From Dastarcus helophoroides (Eukaryota > Arthropoda > Insecta > Coleoptera > Bothrideridae), in assembly GCA_028583605.1 (NCBI GenBank), contig CM053326.1, forward strand, positions 1,358,350-1,422,349: 64,000 nt of DNA, read 5' to 3'. This document shows, piece after piece, positions 1 to 10,600 of this stretch (position 1 is its first letter; the number at the start of each line of letters is the position of its first letter). The translations under genes and the position numbers were made by a program. Below the pieces are notes generated by a model. That model did not search any database and had not been told where the DNA came from. It was given only the letters and a program-made list of their open reading frames with translations.

Positions 1-1251
1 GCGCCGGAATTCGTCCAAACTGAAACCAGCATTTCCGTCATAGAAACCACCCCCATAGGCACCGAATTGATCCAGTTTAGAGCCACCGATGCCGACTTGG
101 GGGTCAACGGCGAGATAACGTTCTCTATAGCTGCCGGAAACAGGAAGGACGCCTTCCATTTGGATTCAGTAACTGGAATACTTTACCTCCATAAAGCTTT
201 AGATTATGAAGAATTGAATAGTTATCAATTGAATATAACGGCGTCCGACAACGGTAATCCCCAATTGTCGACAACGATTTTGTTTTCGATTACAATCGAG
301 GACGCGAACGACAACCCACCATCGTTTCCAAATACCGCCATCGTTAGACAAATCAAAGAAGGTATGGCGGTACATTCCCCGATTGTAACAGTAACAGCGG
401 ATGATCCCGACTCTGGTATTAACGGTAAAGTCAGTTACGCCATATCGCATCAAGATCCCGAAGACCACAATCGACATTTCGGTATCAATCCAGTGTCCGG
501 AGTCATACACACTTTATTACCAATCGACAGGGAAGCCATCGATACCTTCAGATTGACAGTGGTGGCGACGGATGAAGCATTCCCAGAATCCAAACGATTA
601 TGGACGGAGAAACTCGTCACTGTCATCGTCGAAGACGTAAACGATAACGCCCCAGTGTTCGTATCGATGAACGCAGCTCTTCTCCCAGACGAAAAAGCAG
701 CTCGTGAAGCTGCTTTCATCATGAACGTGTTCGCTAGAGATTTGGATTCCGCCACCAACGGCCTAGTGACCTACGAACTCGTCAACGGTAAGAGCGATCT
801 TTTCAAATTAGATCAAAGTACAGGTGTCTTAACGCTACAAAATCCAATATTAAATCCGATGCCGACCTATCGACTCTCGGTTAAAGCTACCGATGAAGCG
901 GTTCAAAACGAAAGAAAATCGACCGAAACGTATTTGACGGTTATCGCCAAAGGGAAAATCGACGGGCCGCAATTCGAAAGCGATCTGTTCAGTGGTAGTG
1001 TTTATGAGAACGAGCCACCGGGGACTAGCATTTTGACAGTTTCCGCACGTTACGATGGAGGTGATGTTGAGTATTATGTGACTAACGTGACAGGTGGTGG
1101 TGTGCAAGTTGACAGATTGTTCGACATTGACAGTAAGTTAGGTATTCTGTCCACTGCTGTTGAGTTAGATAGGGAAGTTGGGATTGATACCTACGATATT
1201 GAAGTGTATGCCATTGTGACCACAGGAACGCCTGGAACATCGAAATCTAAG
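1..1251 (+). CDS. Partial exon of a large Fat/Dachsous-type cadherin
   Basis: The frame is open from base 1, so the exon starts upstream of the window; this piece encodes 417 residues of extracellular cadherin (EC) repeats. Counting from base 1, EC linkers DANDNPP (about residues 101-107) and DVNDNAP (about 212-218) are clear calcium-binding signatures. The DADLGVNG, DDPDSGING and DLDSATNG motifs (DxDxGxNG type) and the LDRE/IDRE and LDYEE motifs fit four successive repeats. The third linker (around AKGKIDGPQF) lacks DxNDNxP, so calcium binding there may be reduced. Repeat 4 stops before its own linker, which must lie in the next exon. No signal peptide, membrane segment or cytoplasmic tail is in the window. 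Cadherins of this kind act at the cell surface in adhesion, and Fat/Dachsous act in planar polarity and Hippo signalling. The insect Fat protein (cadherin-related tumor suppressor) is my best guess, but the orthologue is not proven. Codon use is balanced and GC-richer than the flanking DNA. Confidence 0.93.
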
Positions 1252-1257
1252 GTAAGA
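1250..1257 (+). promoter_or_regulatory. Splice donor of the cadherin exon
   Basis: The junction reads AAG|GTAAGA, a consensus eukaryotic 5' splice site, with GT at 1252-1253. It lies exactly at a codon boundary (phase 0 in the cadherin frame). Past it the frame stops within four codons and the sequence becomes AT-rich and repetitive. Confidence 0.85.
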
Positions 1258-1289
1258 ATAAGCTGATAAGATAGTAAATAAGATAACAA

Positions 1290-1415
1290 CAGCATCTGAC
1301 GCAATCGCTGTTTGGGCAATCTATAAAAGATCTCTAACAGATTGCCCCAAACAGTTTGGGGCAATCCATAAAAGATGTATAAAAGATCACCCCAGACAGC
1401 GATTGCCAATCCTTG
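1290..1415. repeat. Short nested palindrome with TATAAAAGAT repeats
   Basis: GCAATCGCTGTTTGGG near 1302-1317 is matched by a reverse copy near 1393-1408. Inside is a second palindrome, GATTGCCCC...GGGGCAATC, around 1340-1367. The word TATAAAAGAT or close variants occurs three times between the arms. No gene is seen; this is probably a small hairpin element just inside the intron. Confidence 0.5.
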
Positions 1416-1649
1416 GCGAAAAAAAGTAGCTGAAAATCTAGACGTGTGGAAGAAGCAACTGGCGAAGAAAATGCTACTCGATAGCAATCGAATTAACGAA
1501 ACTTTGAGAATAAAATGGTTGATATTTCTAACCCTTATTTTGTGAACTTCTCCAATATTCATAACTATAAAGCTTTATTAACTATTAAAACAACAACAGG
1601 ATATTAAACATTTCAGAGAGAGAGACTAAAACCGAAAGAAACTGAAGCT

Positions 1650-1735
1650 ATCTCTCTGAAGATGATAGCTTGGCTACCGAAACGCGTTAGAGCAAATATT
1701 GTTGTGTTTTCTTATCATCTTTCTCTGTTCATCAC
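1650..1735 (+). mobile_element. PalA fragment (half palindrome)
   Basis: It contains the PalA signature GAAGATGATAGCTTGGCTAC followed by CGAAACGCGTTAGAGCAA and TTGTTGTGTTTTCTTATC. The opposite arm is missing. It lies within PalB-like sequence, which suggests nested insertion. Confidence 0.6.
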
Positions 1736-1802
1736 TATTAAACTTTATTAACGATTAAAACAACAGCAGATATTAAAAATTTCTCGATGTTTCAATAAAT
1801 AT

Positions 1803-1856
1803 TTAGCTATGACCGGACCTGCTTTCGCTTTTCAGCGTCATCGGCGGTTATACCAG
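1803..1856 (-). ncRNA. Hammerhead-like RNA motif in PalB (copy 1)
   Basis: On the minus strand the order is: helix I 5' side GCUGGUAUAACCG, box CCGAUGA (1838-1844), hairpin CGCUGAAAAGCG, AAAG or GAAAG, GCAGG, UC, then CGGUCAUAGC. CGGU pairs with ACCG and AGC with GCU, leaving an internal loop as in type-I hammerheads. Departures from the canonical core are C instead of U at the fourth core position and one extra base before helix II. It could be a decayed ribozyme or a convergent hairpin. Confidence 0.35.
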
Positions 1857-2495
1857 CAATTTGTTTCAGTTGTTCTTATGCTGAAAAGCTCCATGGATCA
1901 CTCCTACGAATATTTACGTTGATAAAAATGTAAAAAGTAGCTGCAGCAGCATACATTAAGAGGCCATTCTCACAGGAGTTTTACGCGTGGAGCAGGAAAT
2001 ATAGTCTCTTACAATTTACAGTTAAAATGTTGATGAATCTGTTTCTCTGCTAAGAAGAGTATTTAAGTAATTATTTTACAGTTGAAAGAAAATTGTCATA
2101 TAGCCGATGGGTATGTTTGTTATAGCTGTTGCATTTAAACGTAAAATTACACAAGAAAATATTTATCGAAACAGCCACGAATCTCAAAAAAGATGTTCCA
2201 GTCATTTTATGACTACTGGCTCTTTCCAAGTTGAACACGAAGTTCTTAGAATGATGAATCAGACCTGCGAATACCTTTTATACCATAGTTTGAATCTGAT
2301 CGTCGAAATATGTTTTACTTTAGCGAATATACAAAGCGATAGCGAGTATAGAAGGCAATAATTGATAGCACTAAAATCAAAAAAACATAATCTTGAATGT
2401 TTCTCTATTTTAGGTCTTCTGTATCAATAGAACATTTACAGTAACTCAGTATGATTAAGGTGAAACGAGCTATCTTTAAAAACTGAAATGCAGTA

Positions 2496-2604
2496 TTTTT
2501 CTGAAGATGATAACTTGGCTATCGAAACGCATTAGAGCAACCTTTGCTGTGTTTTTTAATCTTTCTTGGTTTCAGAGGACAAATTTTGTATTTCAATTTT
2601 TCAG
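2496..2604 (+). mobile_element. PalA fragment (half palindrome)
   Basis: One arm only: GAAGATGATAACTTGGCTATC, CGAAACGCATTAGAGCAACC, then a pyrimidine-rich stretch ending TTGGTTTCAG|AGGACAA. It ends three bases before the solo LTR at 2608, so the LTR appears to have landed at its edge. Confidence 0.65.
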
Positions 2605-2607
2605 TAT

Positions 2608-2978
2608 TGTAACGCAATGTAAATAGATGAAATAGGATTTAGAATAGAATTGTAGAATTTAGTAAATAAAAAAAAGTTTCTAGAAGGATCTGATAAGGGG
2701 AAAGCGGCCGCGATAACGAAACAAATGGCAGATAAGCGTTCCCGAAATTTCGGCAAACGATAAGCCTTATCTGCCGAAAAGTTCTAGAAGCCGGGAGCCG
2801 AAACTATAAAAGGCGTTCAGCTTTCCCTCAAGTAAGTCACTTAGAGTCGATGTAATTAGTGAGTAGAAGTCAATAATAAGTGAGTTAATTGTTCAATTGT
2901 GGTGATCCAAGTTAAGTTTGGTAATAAAGTGGTGTAATTCACACGTGGTAATCAATTCGAACCGATAAGCCCGTAACA
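2608..2978 (+). mobile_element. Solo LTR, family L1, copy A
   Basis: This 371-bp unit begins TGTAACGCAATG and ends CCCGTAACA. It carries a TATA box (TATAAAAG, 2805-2812) and an AATAAA signal (2923-2928). It is nearly identical in layout to the copy at 42168-42557, whose ends are fixed by a target duplication. Flanks here are GTAT (2604-2607) and ATAT (2979-2982), one mismatch from a 4-bp duplication. No gag or pol lies alongside, so this is a solo LTR left by recombination. The 4-bp AT-alternating target suggests the Ty3/gypsy group, by inference only. Confidence 0.75.
2782..2812 (+). promoter_or_regulatory. LTR core promoter: TTCTAGAA element plus TATA box
   Basis: TTCTAGAA (2782-2789), a two-unit heat-shock-element-like palindrome (nTTCnnGAAn), lies 15 bp upstream of TATAAAAG (2805-2812). 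Upstream are several WGATAR-like sites (GATAAGG, AGATAAG, CGATAAG, and an inverted CTTATCT). The arrangement recurs in the other L1 copies. Confidence 0.5.
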
Positions 2979-4545
2979 ATATAAATATTAAAATTTTGAG
3001 AAGCAAGTTGGAATTTTCATAAAATTGAATTTAAAAACCTCGAAAACAGTGAAAAAGAGTGTTTTATTTATGAACGTCGCCTAGTAACCAAATTACAGCC
3101 ACCTTGGGAAACGTTGAGCCGCGAAATTTGAAATTTTCGCACAGAATAAAAAAATGGAACGTTACAACGTATTGGTCTGTGCAGGTCGATCACAGCACGA
3201 CTAAAATGAGTTAGAATATTCGGTTTAAAATAAAATTGATATACAATTAAAAAATCTCGACAACTGTTTTACTAATTGATCCAATTTGAAGTTATCAGCG
3301 GCGGCTGTTTATTTTTTATTTACATCTTAATAAAAAAGTGGCATTTATACGTCGAAAATCCGCGTTGCATGTTATGTCATAAGTGTTACGTACGAGGACT
3401 TATATACATTTTCAATTATGTCTTTATGATTGTGATACTGATCCTTTTCACCTAATGAGAGGATTAGCGGAGGAACAAGTGTTATAAATAATCTAAGCGA
3501 ATATTTTACGACTGCCTTCAGAAATTCCGGTATAATGCCTTGTTTGCCTCGTGTCGGCTGTGCTAAAATAAATCGTCTCAACTAGATTTGTTTAGTGAAA
3601 TTGAATTACTTTGATAAAGCTAGATATTCGCATAACTTCAGGATTTACCTTGTAAAGTTGCAGACCTACATACATGAGAGTATTAGAATATTCAATAATT
3701 ATTTCGAAGAACTTGTTTGCTTGTAATTATCTGCATCTTAATGTAAAATTATAAAGAAAACGCGTTGCTTTATTCGTTTTTATGGTGTATGTACAAAACA
3801 AAAAACTACCGCGACCGTGAACGAGCATACACGGTGAACATTTATGTTTTTAAATTTTACCAGTGTAAATATATGCTTTTAGTAAATGTACGTTATGAGC
3901 AAGATAAAAAAAAAAGTACGATTTACTAACATTCCCAAGAACAGGAAAGTAAATTAAACCAACACTAGATTTATTCCCTTTGATAAAGGTACCTAATAAC
4001 TATAATTATTTAAAAATTGTTAAATAGACAAAATGATCACAATCAGCAGTGAAACGATAACGTTTCAAATGTTTAGAATCAAAGGGATAAATGTTTGAAT
4101 GCGTCAATTTTTTTACTTATTTAAAATAATTGTCAAGGTCTATTTCAAAATGATGTAGCGGCCAAAACATGTACTTGTGCAGATATAAGGAGTCGAATCA
4201 CGTGGGAAGATATCGGCACAAGCGCCAGGGAATAAGCGATTTTATCAGAGTATAATTTTACATCCACCTCCTTGCTCAAAAGGACAATGGAATAAACCGA
4301 CGGAAGTTAATATTCAAATAACAATAAAATAAAAATGCCAGGTCGTGTCACGTAAAACATTTCAATACAAAAGTATTCTGGGCCCAAGGTTAAGTTAAAC
4401 TTAAGTCAGAAATTGAAAAATAACCAATAAATGCTACCAAATAAGTTTGCCTATTGACTAAATTTGACTCTTCTGTTGAAGTAACCAATATTTTTAACCC
4501 TTATTTACTCACAACTGGGACTAGATTTAACAATAAGTACTTGTG
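2979..4545. other. Unassigned AT-rich sequence
   Basis: I see no coding segment, tandem array or recognisable transposon. Only short chance open frames occur. Confidence 0.5.
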
Positions 4546-4549
4546 CAAG

Positions 4550-4665
4550 TAGAATGCAATTTAGAGTAACGTATGCAGCCCTCTAAGCGTGCCTAGTGAA
4601 TCATAGGTAGCTGAACTACCAACAATTGAAACACAAACGCTTAGCAAAGCGGTTGTTCTTTAGAA
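4550..4665 (-). repeat. Dispersed repeat shared with 21385-21505
   Basis: The block containing GCAGCCCTC, GTGAATCATAGGTAGCTGAA and CTACCAACA is, in reverse complement, the block at 21385-21505. It includes the small hairpin GGTAGTTCAGCTACC. The family is unknown and no coding sequence is seen. Confidence 0.55.
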
Positions 4666-4770
4666 AGATCCCGGATGACAAAATCCTAATGCATAGAACA
4701 AGGGTCGCGAAACCTTTTGATCATCGATCTCTATACAATTTTTCGAAGTCTCCATCGACCCCCCTAAAAG

Positions 4771-4895
4771 TATGTTTTTTTCAATTTATTTAACATTTCT
4801 TCGGCCCAGTTTGGAAATATTTAAATTTAAAAAAAAAAAATTTAAATATTTCCAAACTGGGCCGAAGAAATGTTAAATAAATTGAAAAAAACATA
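4771..4895. repeat. Perfect 58-bp inverted repeat, M1 family
   Basis: Left arm 4771-4828 and right arm 4838-4895 are exact reverse complements, separated by nine A residues. The left arm equals the first ~58 bp of the M1 element seen linearly at 57076-57262. After the right arm comes the M1 tail (GGTCAATAAGGGTCTACC, CATGAAGAATA) up to about 4932. The structure looks like an inverted duplication of the element head. Confidence 0.85.
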
Positions 4896-5099
4896 ATATT
4901 TCTGGTCAATAAGGGTCTACCATGAAGAATACCCCCTAAAAGTAATTTTTAATTAATTAAAACAAACCTATCTACTAAATACTGTGGGTGCACATTTATT
5001 CTGTGATTTTAAACATTAATTGAACTGCGCTTTCGTATACGTGAAAAAAGAGAAAGGATCCTTGGGTCACGTTTTTGAAAATTGGTTGCAACAATTTGT

Positions 5100-7790
5100 A
5101 ATTTTACGGCAAATTTTACCAAATCACTAATCAAAATGGAGAAATTATGAAACCTCTTTTACATTTTCAGCCGCCACTGACTTTTTCCAATCATTACGTA
5201 ATTACTGACGATTTAAAATCACATCATGATTTGATAAAGGGGTGATTTGTTACCTTCAGATTCATACGGTCAAACGTCACAGTTACGCCTTTTTCTCGAA
5301 ATTTCTAATGTTACTAAAAAATGTGACTTTTTCTCAAAAATCATTTTTTCCAAAATTCTCCTACCTACCCAACTATTTTCAACTTTTTTCTAATTTTTCA
5401 TCCCTTCAAATTCATACAGTCAAACGAAATGTTATACGCCTTTTTCGCTAATTAAAATGGGATAAATTATGAAATTTTTTACATTTTCAGCCGCCACTGA
5501 CTTTTTTCAACTATTACGCAGCTACTGATGATTTACAGTGGGCGCAACCATGATTTGATAAGGAGGTGACTTGCTTCCTTCAGATTCATAGAGTCAAACG
5601 ACACAGTTATGCCTGTTTTCTCGAAATTTCTAATTTTGCTAAAAAATTGACGTTTTCTCAAAACATTCATTTTTTCCAAAATTCTCCTCATTTCAACTAT
5701 CCAACTATTTTCAACTTTTTTTCTAATTTTTCATCCCTTCTAATTCATACAGTCAAACGAAATGTTATATGCCTTTTTCGCTATTAAAATGGGAGAAATT
5801 ATGAAATTTTTTATATTTTCAGCCGCCACTGACCTTTTTCAATTATTACGTCAGCTACTGATGATTTACAATGGCGCAATCCATGATTTGATAAGGAGGT
5901 GACTTGCTTACCTTCAGATTCATACGGTCAAACGACACAGTTACGCCTTTTTCTCGAAATTTCTAATGTTACTAAAAAAATTTGACATTTTCTCAAAACA
6001 TCATTTTTTTCAAAATTCTCCTCCTACCTACCCAACTATTTTCAACTTTTTTCTAATTTTTCATCCCTTCAAATTCATACAGTCAAACGAAATGTTATAC
6101 GCCTTTTTCGCTATTAAAATGGGAGAAATTATGAAATTTTTTATATTTTCAGCCGCCACTGACCTTTTTGCAATTATTACGCAGCTACTGATGGTTTACG
6201 ATGGGCGCAACCATGATTTGATAAGGAGGTGACTTGCTTCCTTCAGATTTATACAGTCAAACGACACAGTTACACCTTGTTCTCGAAATTTCTAATTTTA
6301 TTAAAAAAAAATTGACTTTTTCTCAAAACATCATTTTTTCCAACATTCTCCTCGTTTTACCTATCCAATTATCTTCAACTTTTTTTTAAATTTTTTATCC
6401 CTTCAAATTCATACAGTCAAACGAAATGTTATACGCCTTTTTCGCTAATTAAAATGGGAGAAATTATGAAAGTTTTTACATTTTCAGCCGCCACTGACCT
6501 TTTTCAATTATTACGCAACTACTGGTGATTTACAATGGGCGCAACCATGATTTGATAAGGAGGTGACTTGCTTCCTTCAGATTCATAGAGTCAAACGACA
6601 CAGTTATGCCTTTTTCTCGAAATTTCTAATTTTGCTAAAAAATTGACTTTTTCTCAAAACATCATTTTTTCCAAAATTCTCCTCATTTTACCTATCCAAC
6701 TATTTTCAACTTTTTTCCAATTTTCTATTCCTTCAAATTCATACAGTCAAACGAAATGTTATATGCCTTTTTCGCTAATTAAAATGGGAGAAATTATGAA
6801 ATTTTTTTACATTTTCAGCCGCCACTGACTTTTTTCAATTATTACGCAGCTACTGATGATTTACAATGGGCGCAACCATGATTTGATAAGGAGGTGACTT
6901 GCTTCCTTCAGATTCATAGAGTCAAACGACACAGTTATGCCTTTTTCTCGAAATTTCTAACTTTGCTAAAAAAATTGACTTTTTCTCAAAACATCTTTTT
7001 TTCCAAAATTCTTCACATTTTACCATCCAACTATGTTCAAATTTTTTCTAATTTTTTATCTCTTCAAATTCGTACAGTGAAACGAAATATTATATGCCTT
7101 TTTCGCTAATTAAAATGGGAGAAATTATGAAATTTTTTACATTTTCAGCCGCCACTGACCTTTTTTAATTATTACTGCAGCTACTGATGATTTACAATGG
7201 GCGCAACCATGATTTGATAAGGAGCTGACTTGTTTCCTTCAGATTCATAGAGTCAAACGACACAGTTATGCCTTTTTCTCGAAATTTCTAACTTTGCTAA
7301 AAAAATTGACTTTTTCTCAAAACATCATTTTTTCAAAATTCTCCTCGTTTTACCTATCCAACTATTTTCAACTTTTTTTTAATTTTCCATCCCTTCAAAT
7401 TCATACAGTCAAACGAAATGTTATATGCCTTTTTCGCTAATTAAAATGGGAGAAATTATGAATTTTTTACATTTTCAGCCGCCACTGACTTTTTTCAATT
7501 ATTACGCAGCTACTGATGATTTACAATGGGCGCAACCACGATTTGATAAGGAGGTGACTTGCTTCCTTCAGATTCATAGCAGTCAAACGACACAGTTATG
7601 CCTTTTTCTCGAAATTTCTGATTCTATTTAAAAAAAATTGACTTTTTCTCAAAACATCGTTTTTTCCAAAATTCGCCTTATTTTACCATTCAAGTATGTT
7701 CAACTTTTTTTCTAAATTTTCACCCCTTCAAATTCATGCAGTCAAACGAAATGTTGCATGCCTTTTTCTCAAAATTTTAATTTTATTTAA
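5100..7790. repeat. Satellite array, ~330-bp unit, about eight copies
   Basis: CAGCCGCCACTGAC recurs near 5168, 5488, 5820, 6150, 6485, 6816, 7146 and 7476, giving spacings of 320-335 bp. Each unit also holds GATTTGATAAGGAGGTGACT and two versions of CAAATTCATACAGTCAAACG, which makes a rough internal half-repeat. The last copy decays after about 7740. Short open frames inside (MTCFLQIHRVKR and similar) merely repeat with the unit and are not genes. Confidence 0.92.
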
Positions 7791-7899
7791 AAAAAAAATA
7801 TTTTTCTCAAAATATCGTTTTTTTCCTAATTTCTTCTGAAAATTTGTCAACTATTTTCAGCTTCTTTCTAAATGTTGACTTTTTTCTAAAAATCACGAA

Positions 7900-8930
7900 T
7901 TTTTTCTTGAAATTTCGTCTATCTTCAAAATTCGCCCCACCTTTGCGAAATTACGTCATTATTATCAAAATTATGCATTTTTTTTTTTCAAAATTTCAAC
8001 TTTTTTAAAAACACGGTTTTCTGGAAATTTTGACTTTTTTTATTCAGTTAGTTTTGTATTAAAAATATTAAAAAAATCAAAAATAACATTTCGATGTTTC
8101 TCAAAATTCTTCTATCTTCAAAATTCGCCCCACCTTTCCGAAATTACGTCATTGTTATCAAAATTGTGCATATTTTTGGAAATTTCAACCTTTTAAAAAA
8201 CACGGTTTTTTGGAAATTTTGACTTTTTTTATTCAGTGAGTTTTGTATTAAAAATATTAAAAAAATCAAAAATAACATTTCGATGTTTCTCAAAATTGAG
8301 TTTTCTTCAGAATTACAACTTTTCCGTCAACATTTTTCCTTTTTTTTTAAATTCCGGTTTTTTCATCAAATTTCTTCCTTTTTTTTTCTTAAAACTTTCC
8401 ACTTTATCTTCAAAATTCGTCGCTTCTTTTCTAATTTCGTAATTATTTTCAAAATTATGTTTTTTTTTGAGAATTTCAACTTTTTTAAAAACACAGTTTT
8501 CTGGAAATTTTAACTTCCTTTATTCGGTCAATCTGGTATTGAAAGTATAAAAAAAAATTGAAAACAACCTTCGATCTTTCTCAAAATTGAGTTTTTTTGA
8601 GAATTTCGACTTTTTCCTCAACATTCTTCCTTTTTTCTGCGAAATTTCCTATCTTCAATATTCGTCCTTTTTTTTCAAAATTTCCTCATTACTTATCAAA
8701 ATTCCTGCCTTTTTGGAAATTCTCAACTTTTTTAAATACAGTTTTTTTGAAATTCTTACTTTATTCAGTCGGTCTCGTATTTTCGAAGATTTCAAAAATC
8801 GAAAATAATATTTCGACTTTTTCTCAAAATTGAATTTTTTTAAGAATTCCGACTTTTTCGTCAACATTCTTCCTTTTTTTTTCTGCTAAAATTTGCAATT
8901 TCATCTTCAAAATTCTTTTGAAGACAATGT
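7900..8930. repeat. Degenerate tandem array, first period ~193 bp, T-rich
   Basis: ATCTTCAAAATTCGCCCCAC occurs near 7919 and 8112, and diverged versions follow near 8405 and 8650. Shared segments include AAACACGGTTTTCTGGAAA and AACATTTCGATGTTTCTCAA. The copies diverge to the right. Confidence 0.75.
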
Positions 8931-10600
8931 CGACATTTTCACAGAAAATCCGAATTTACAAAGATTGGAAAAATTAAAATTTTTAGTGTCCCAAAAAGGC
9001 GGAAAATTGAAAACGTCGACATTTTGAAATATGCATCGTGTAAAAGTGGAAGTTTTAGAAAAGATGAAATTTTGAAAAAAAGTAATATTTCAAAGAAAAA
9101 AAAAATGCAATGAAAACAAATCTTTAAAAAATTCCAAATTTTTAAAAGACAACATTTGGGAAAACAGTCAAAATTTTCATAGACAAATTTATATGACAGA
9201 ATTTTGGAAAGTAGACAGCATTTTAAAATTTTCCAAAAAATTATTTGAAAAAATGGAAATATTTTGAAAATTCTACATTTTTAGAAAACTCTAAAATTTG
9301 GAAAAAAAATGCGAAATTTTCGAAGCATTTAAAAATTGTTAAAAAAGGCGAAATTTTGAAAAGTAGACTGAAAGTTCAAAAATAGTCAAAATTTTGCAGT
9401 CTAATTACTGAAAAAAATCAAATATTATTAAAAAAATAAAAAACTGAAGAATTTAAAAAGCTCGAAAATTCCAAAAATGTTGACATTCTGAAAAAAATTC
9501 AATTTTGAAAGAGAAAAAATGTATAAAAGTCGAATTTTTTAAATGAAAGACCAATTTACAAAGCCAAAATTTTTGAAAAAAAAGAGAAAAAAAATTTAAA
9601 AGTCAAAATTTTCAAAGAAAAGTCGAAATCTTGGATTGTTATTATCTTCAAAAAGTGTCGAATATTTTTTTTAAAGTCAAGGTTTTTGATTAAAAATATT
9701 CATAAAGAATCAAAAATTATGTAAAAATTTCGAAATTTTCGAAAAAGTCGAAATTAAAATTAAATGCAGACATTTTGAAAATAAGTCCCAATTTGACCAA
9801 AAATTATCAAATTCTCAGAAAAATTACCAAATTTTCAGAAAAATTACCAAATTTTCAGAAAAATTACCAAATTTTCATAAAAATTACCAAATTTTCAAAA
9901 AAATAACCAAATTTTCAAAAAAAATTTAAAACTTTACAAAATAGTTAAAAAATTAAGAAATGTGGATATTTCGAAGAAGGTTGGAATTTTTCCAAGAAAA
10001 TCGAAAGGTCGAAATTTTGGAAAATTATGAAATTTTGAGAAAAAAAAAACGAAACTTTCAAAAACATTGTAACTGTTTCAAAAACATTGAAACTGTTTCA
10101 AAAACACTAAAAATGTTTCAAAGAAAGTTAGAATTTTGAAAAAAAGGTGAAAAATTTTCAAAAAAGTCGAAAATTTTGAAACCAGAATTAAAAAAACAAT
10201 CTTTATCATAGAAAGTTAAAATTTCCAAAAAGAAGTCAAGCTTTTCAAGAAAATGCAAAATTTTGAAAAAGTTGACGTTTTTAAAAATTTTGAAAATGTT
10301 GACATTTGTTGACAAGTTTGACAATTTGTTGACATGTTGACATTTTTAAAAAATTTTAAAATGTGGACACAAATTTTGAAAATTTGAAAAAATTTGCGAA
10401 AATTTCAAATTATTTCGAAATTTAAAAAAATTTTAATTCCGCAAAGTCGAATTTTTCAAAAATGATCAATATTTAAAAGCTGTCAAGACTTCAAAAAGAA
10501 TTTGAAAAATCCTCAGTTTAAAAAAAAAGAGCATGAATATTGAAGAAAAGAAATATTATTAAAACGAAATTATAGTTTTGGAAAAACTCGAAATTTTGAA
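8930..10600. repeat. Diffuse A-rich low-complexity DNA with a 20-bp tandem repeat
   Basis: The + strand switches here from T-rich to A-rich, dominated by words such as AAAAGTCGAAATTTTGAAAA. At 9797-9927 a 20-bp unit (AAATTACCAAATTTTCAGAA) repeats about six times. Around 10060-10115, CAAAAACATTGAAACTGTTT repeats two to three times. No gene is seen. Confidence 0.7.

Larger units (their letters stand above)
1500..1930 (-). mobile_element. PalB hairpin-element copies, interrupted by a PalA fragment
   Basis: The segment 1505-1615 (ATTTCTAACCCTTATTTTGTG onward) and the segment 1735-1930 match the elements at 42563-42750 and 56505-56720. Between them, about 1618-1735, sits a fragment of a different palindromic family (PalA). 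The later part contains, on the minus strand, a hammerhead-like core that is listed separately. No coding capacity is visible. Confidence 0.55.
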
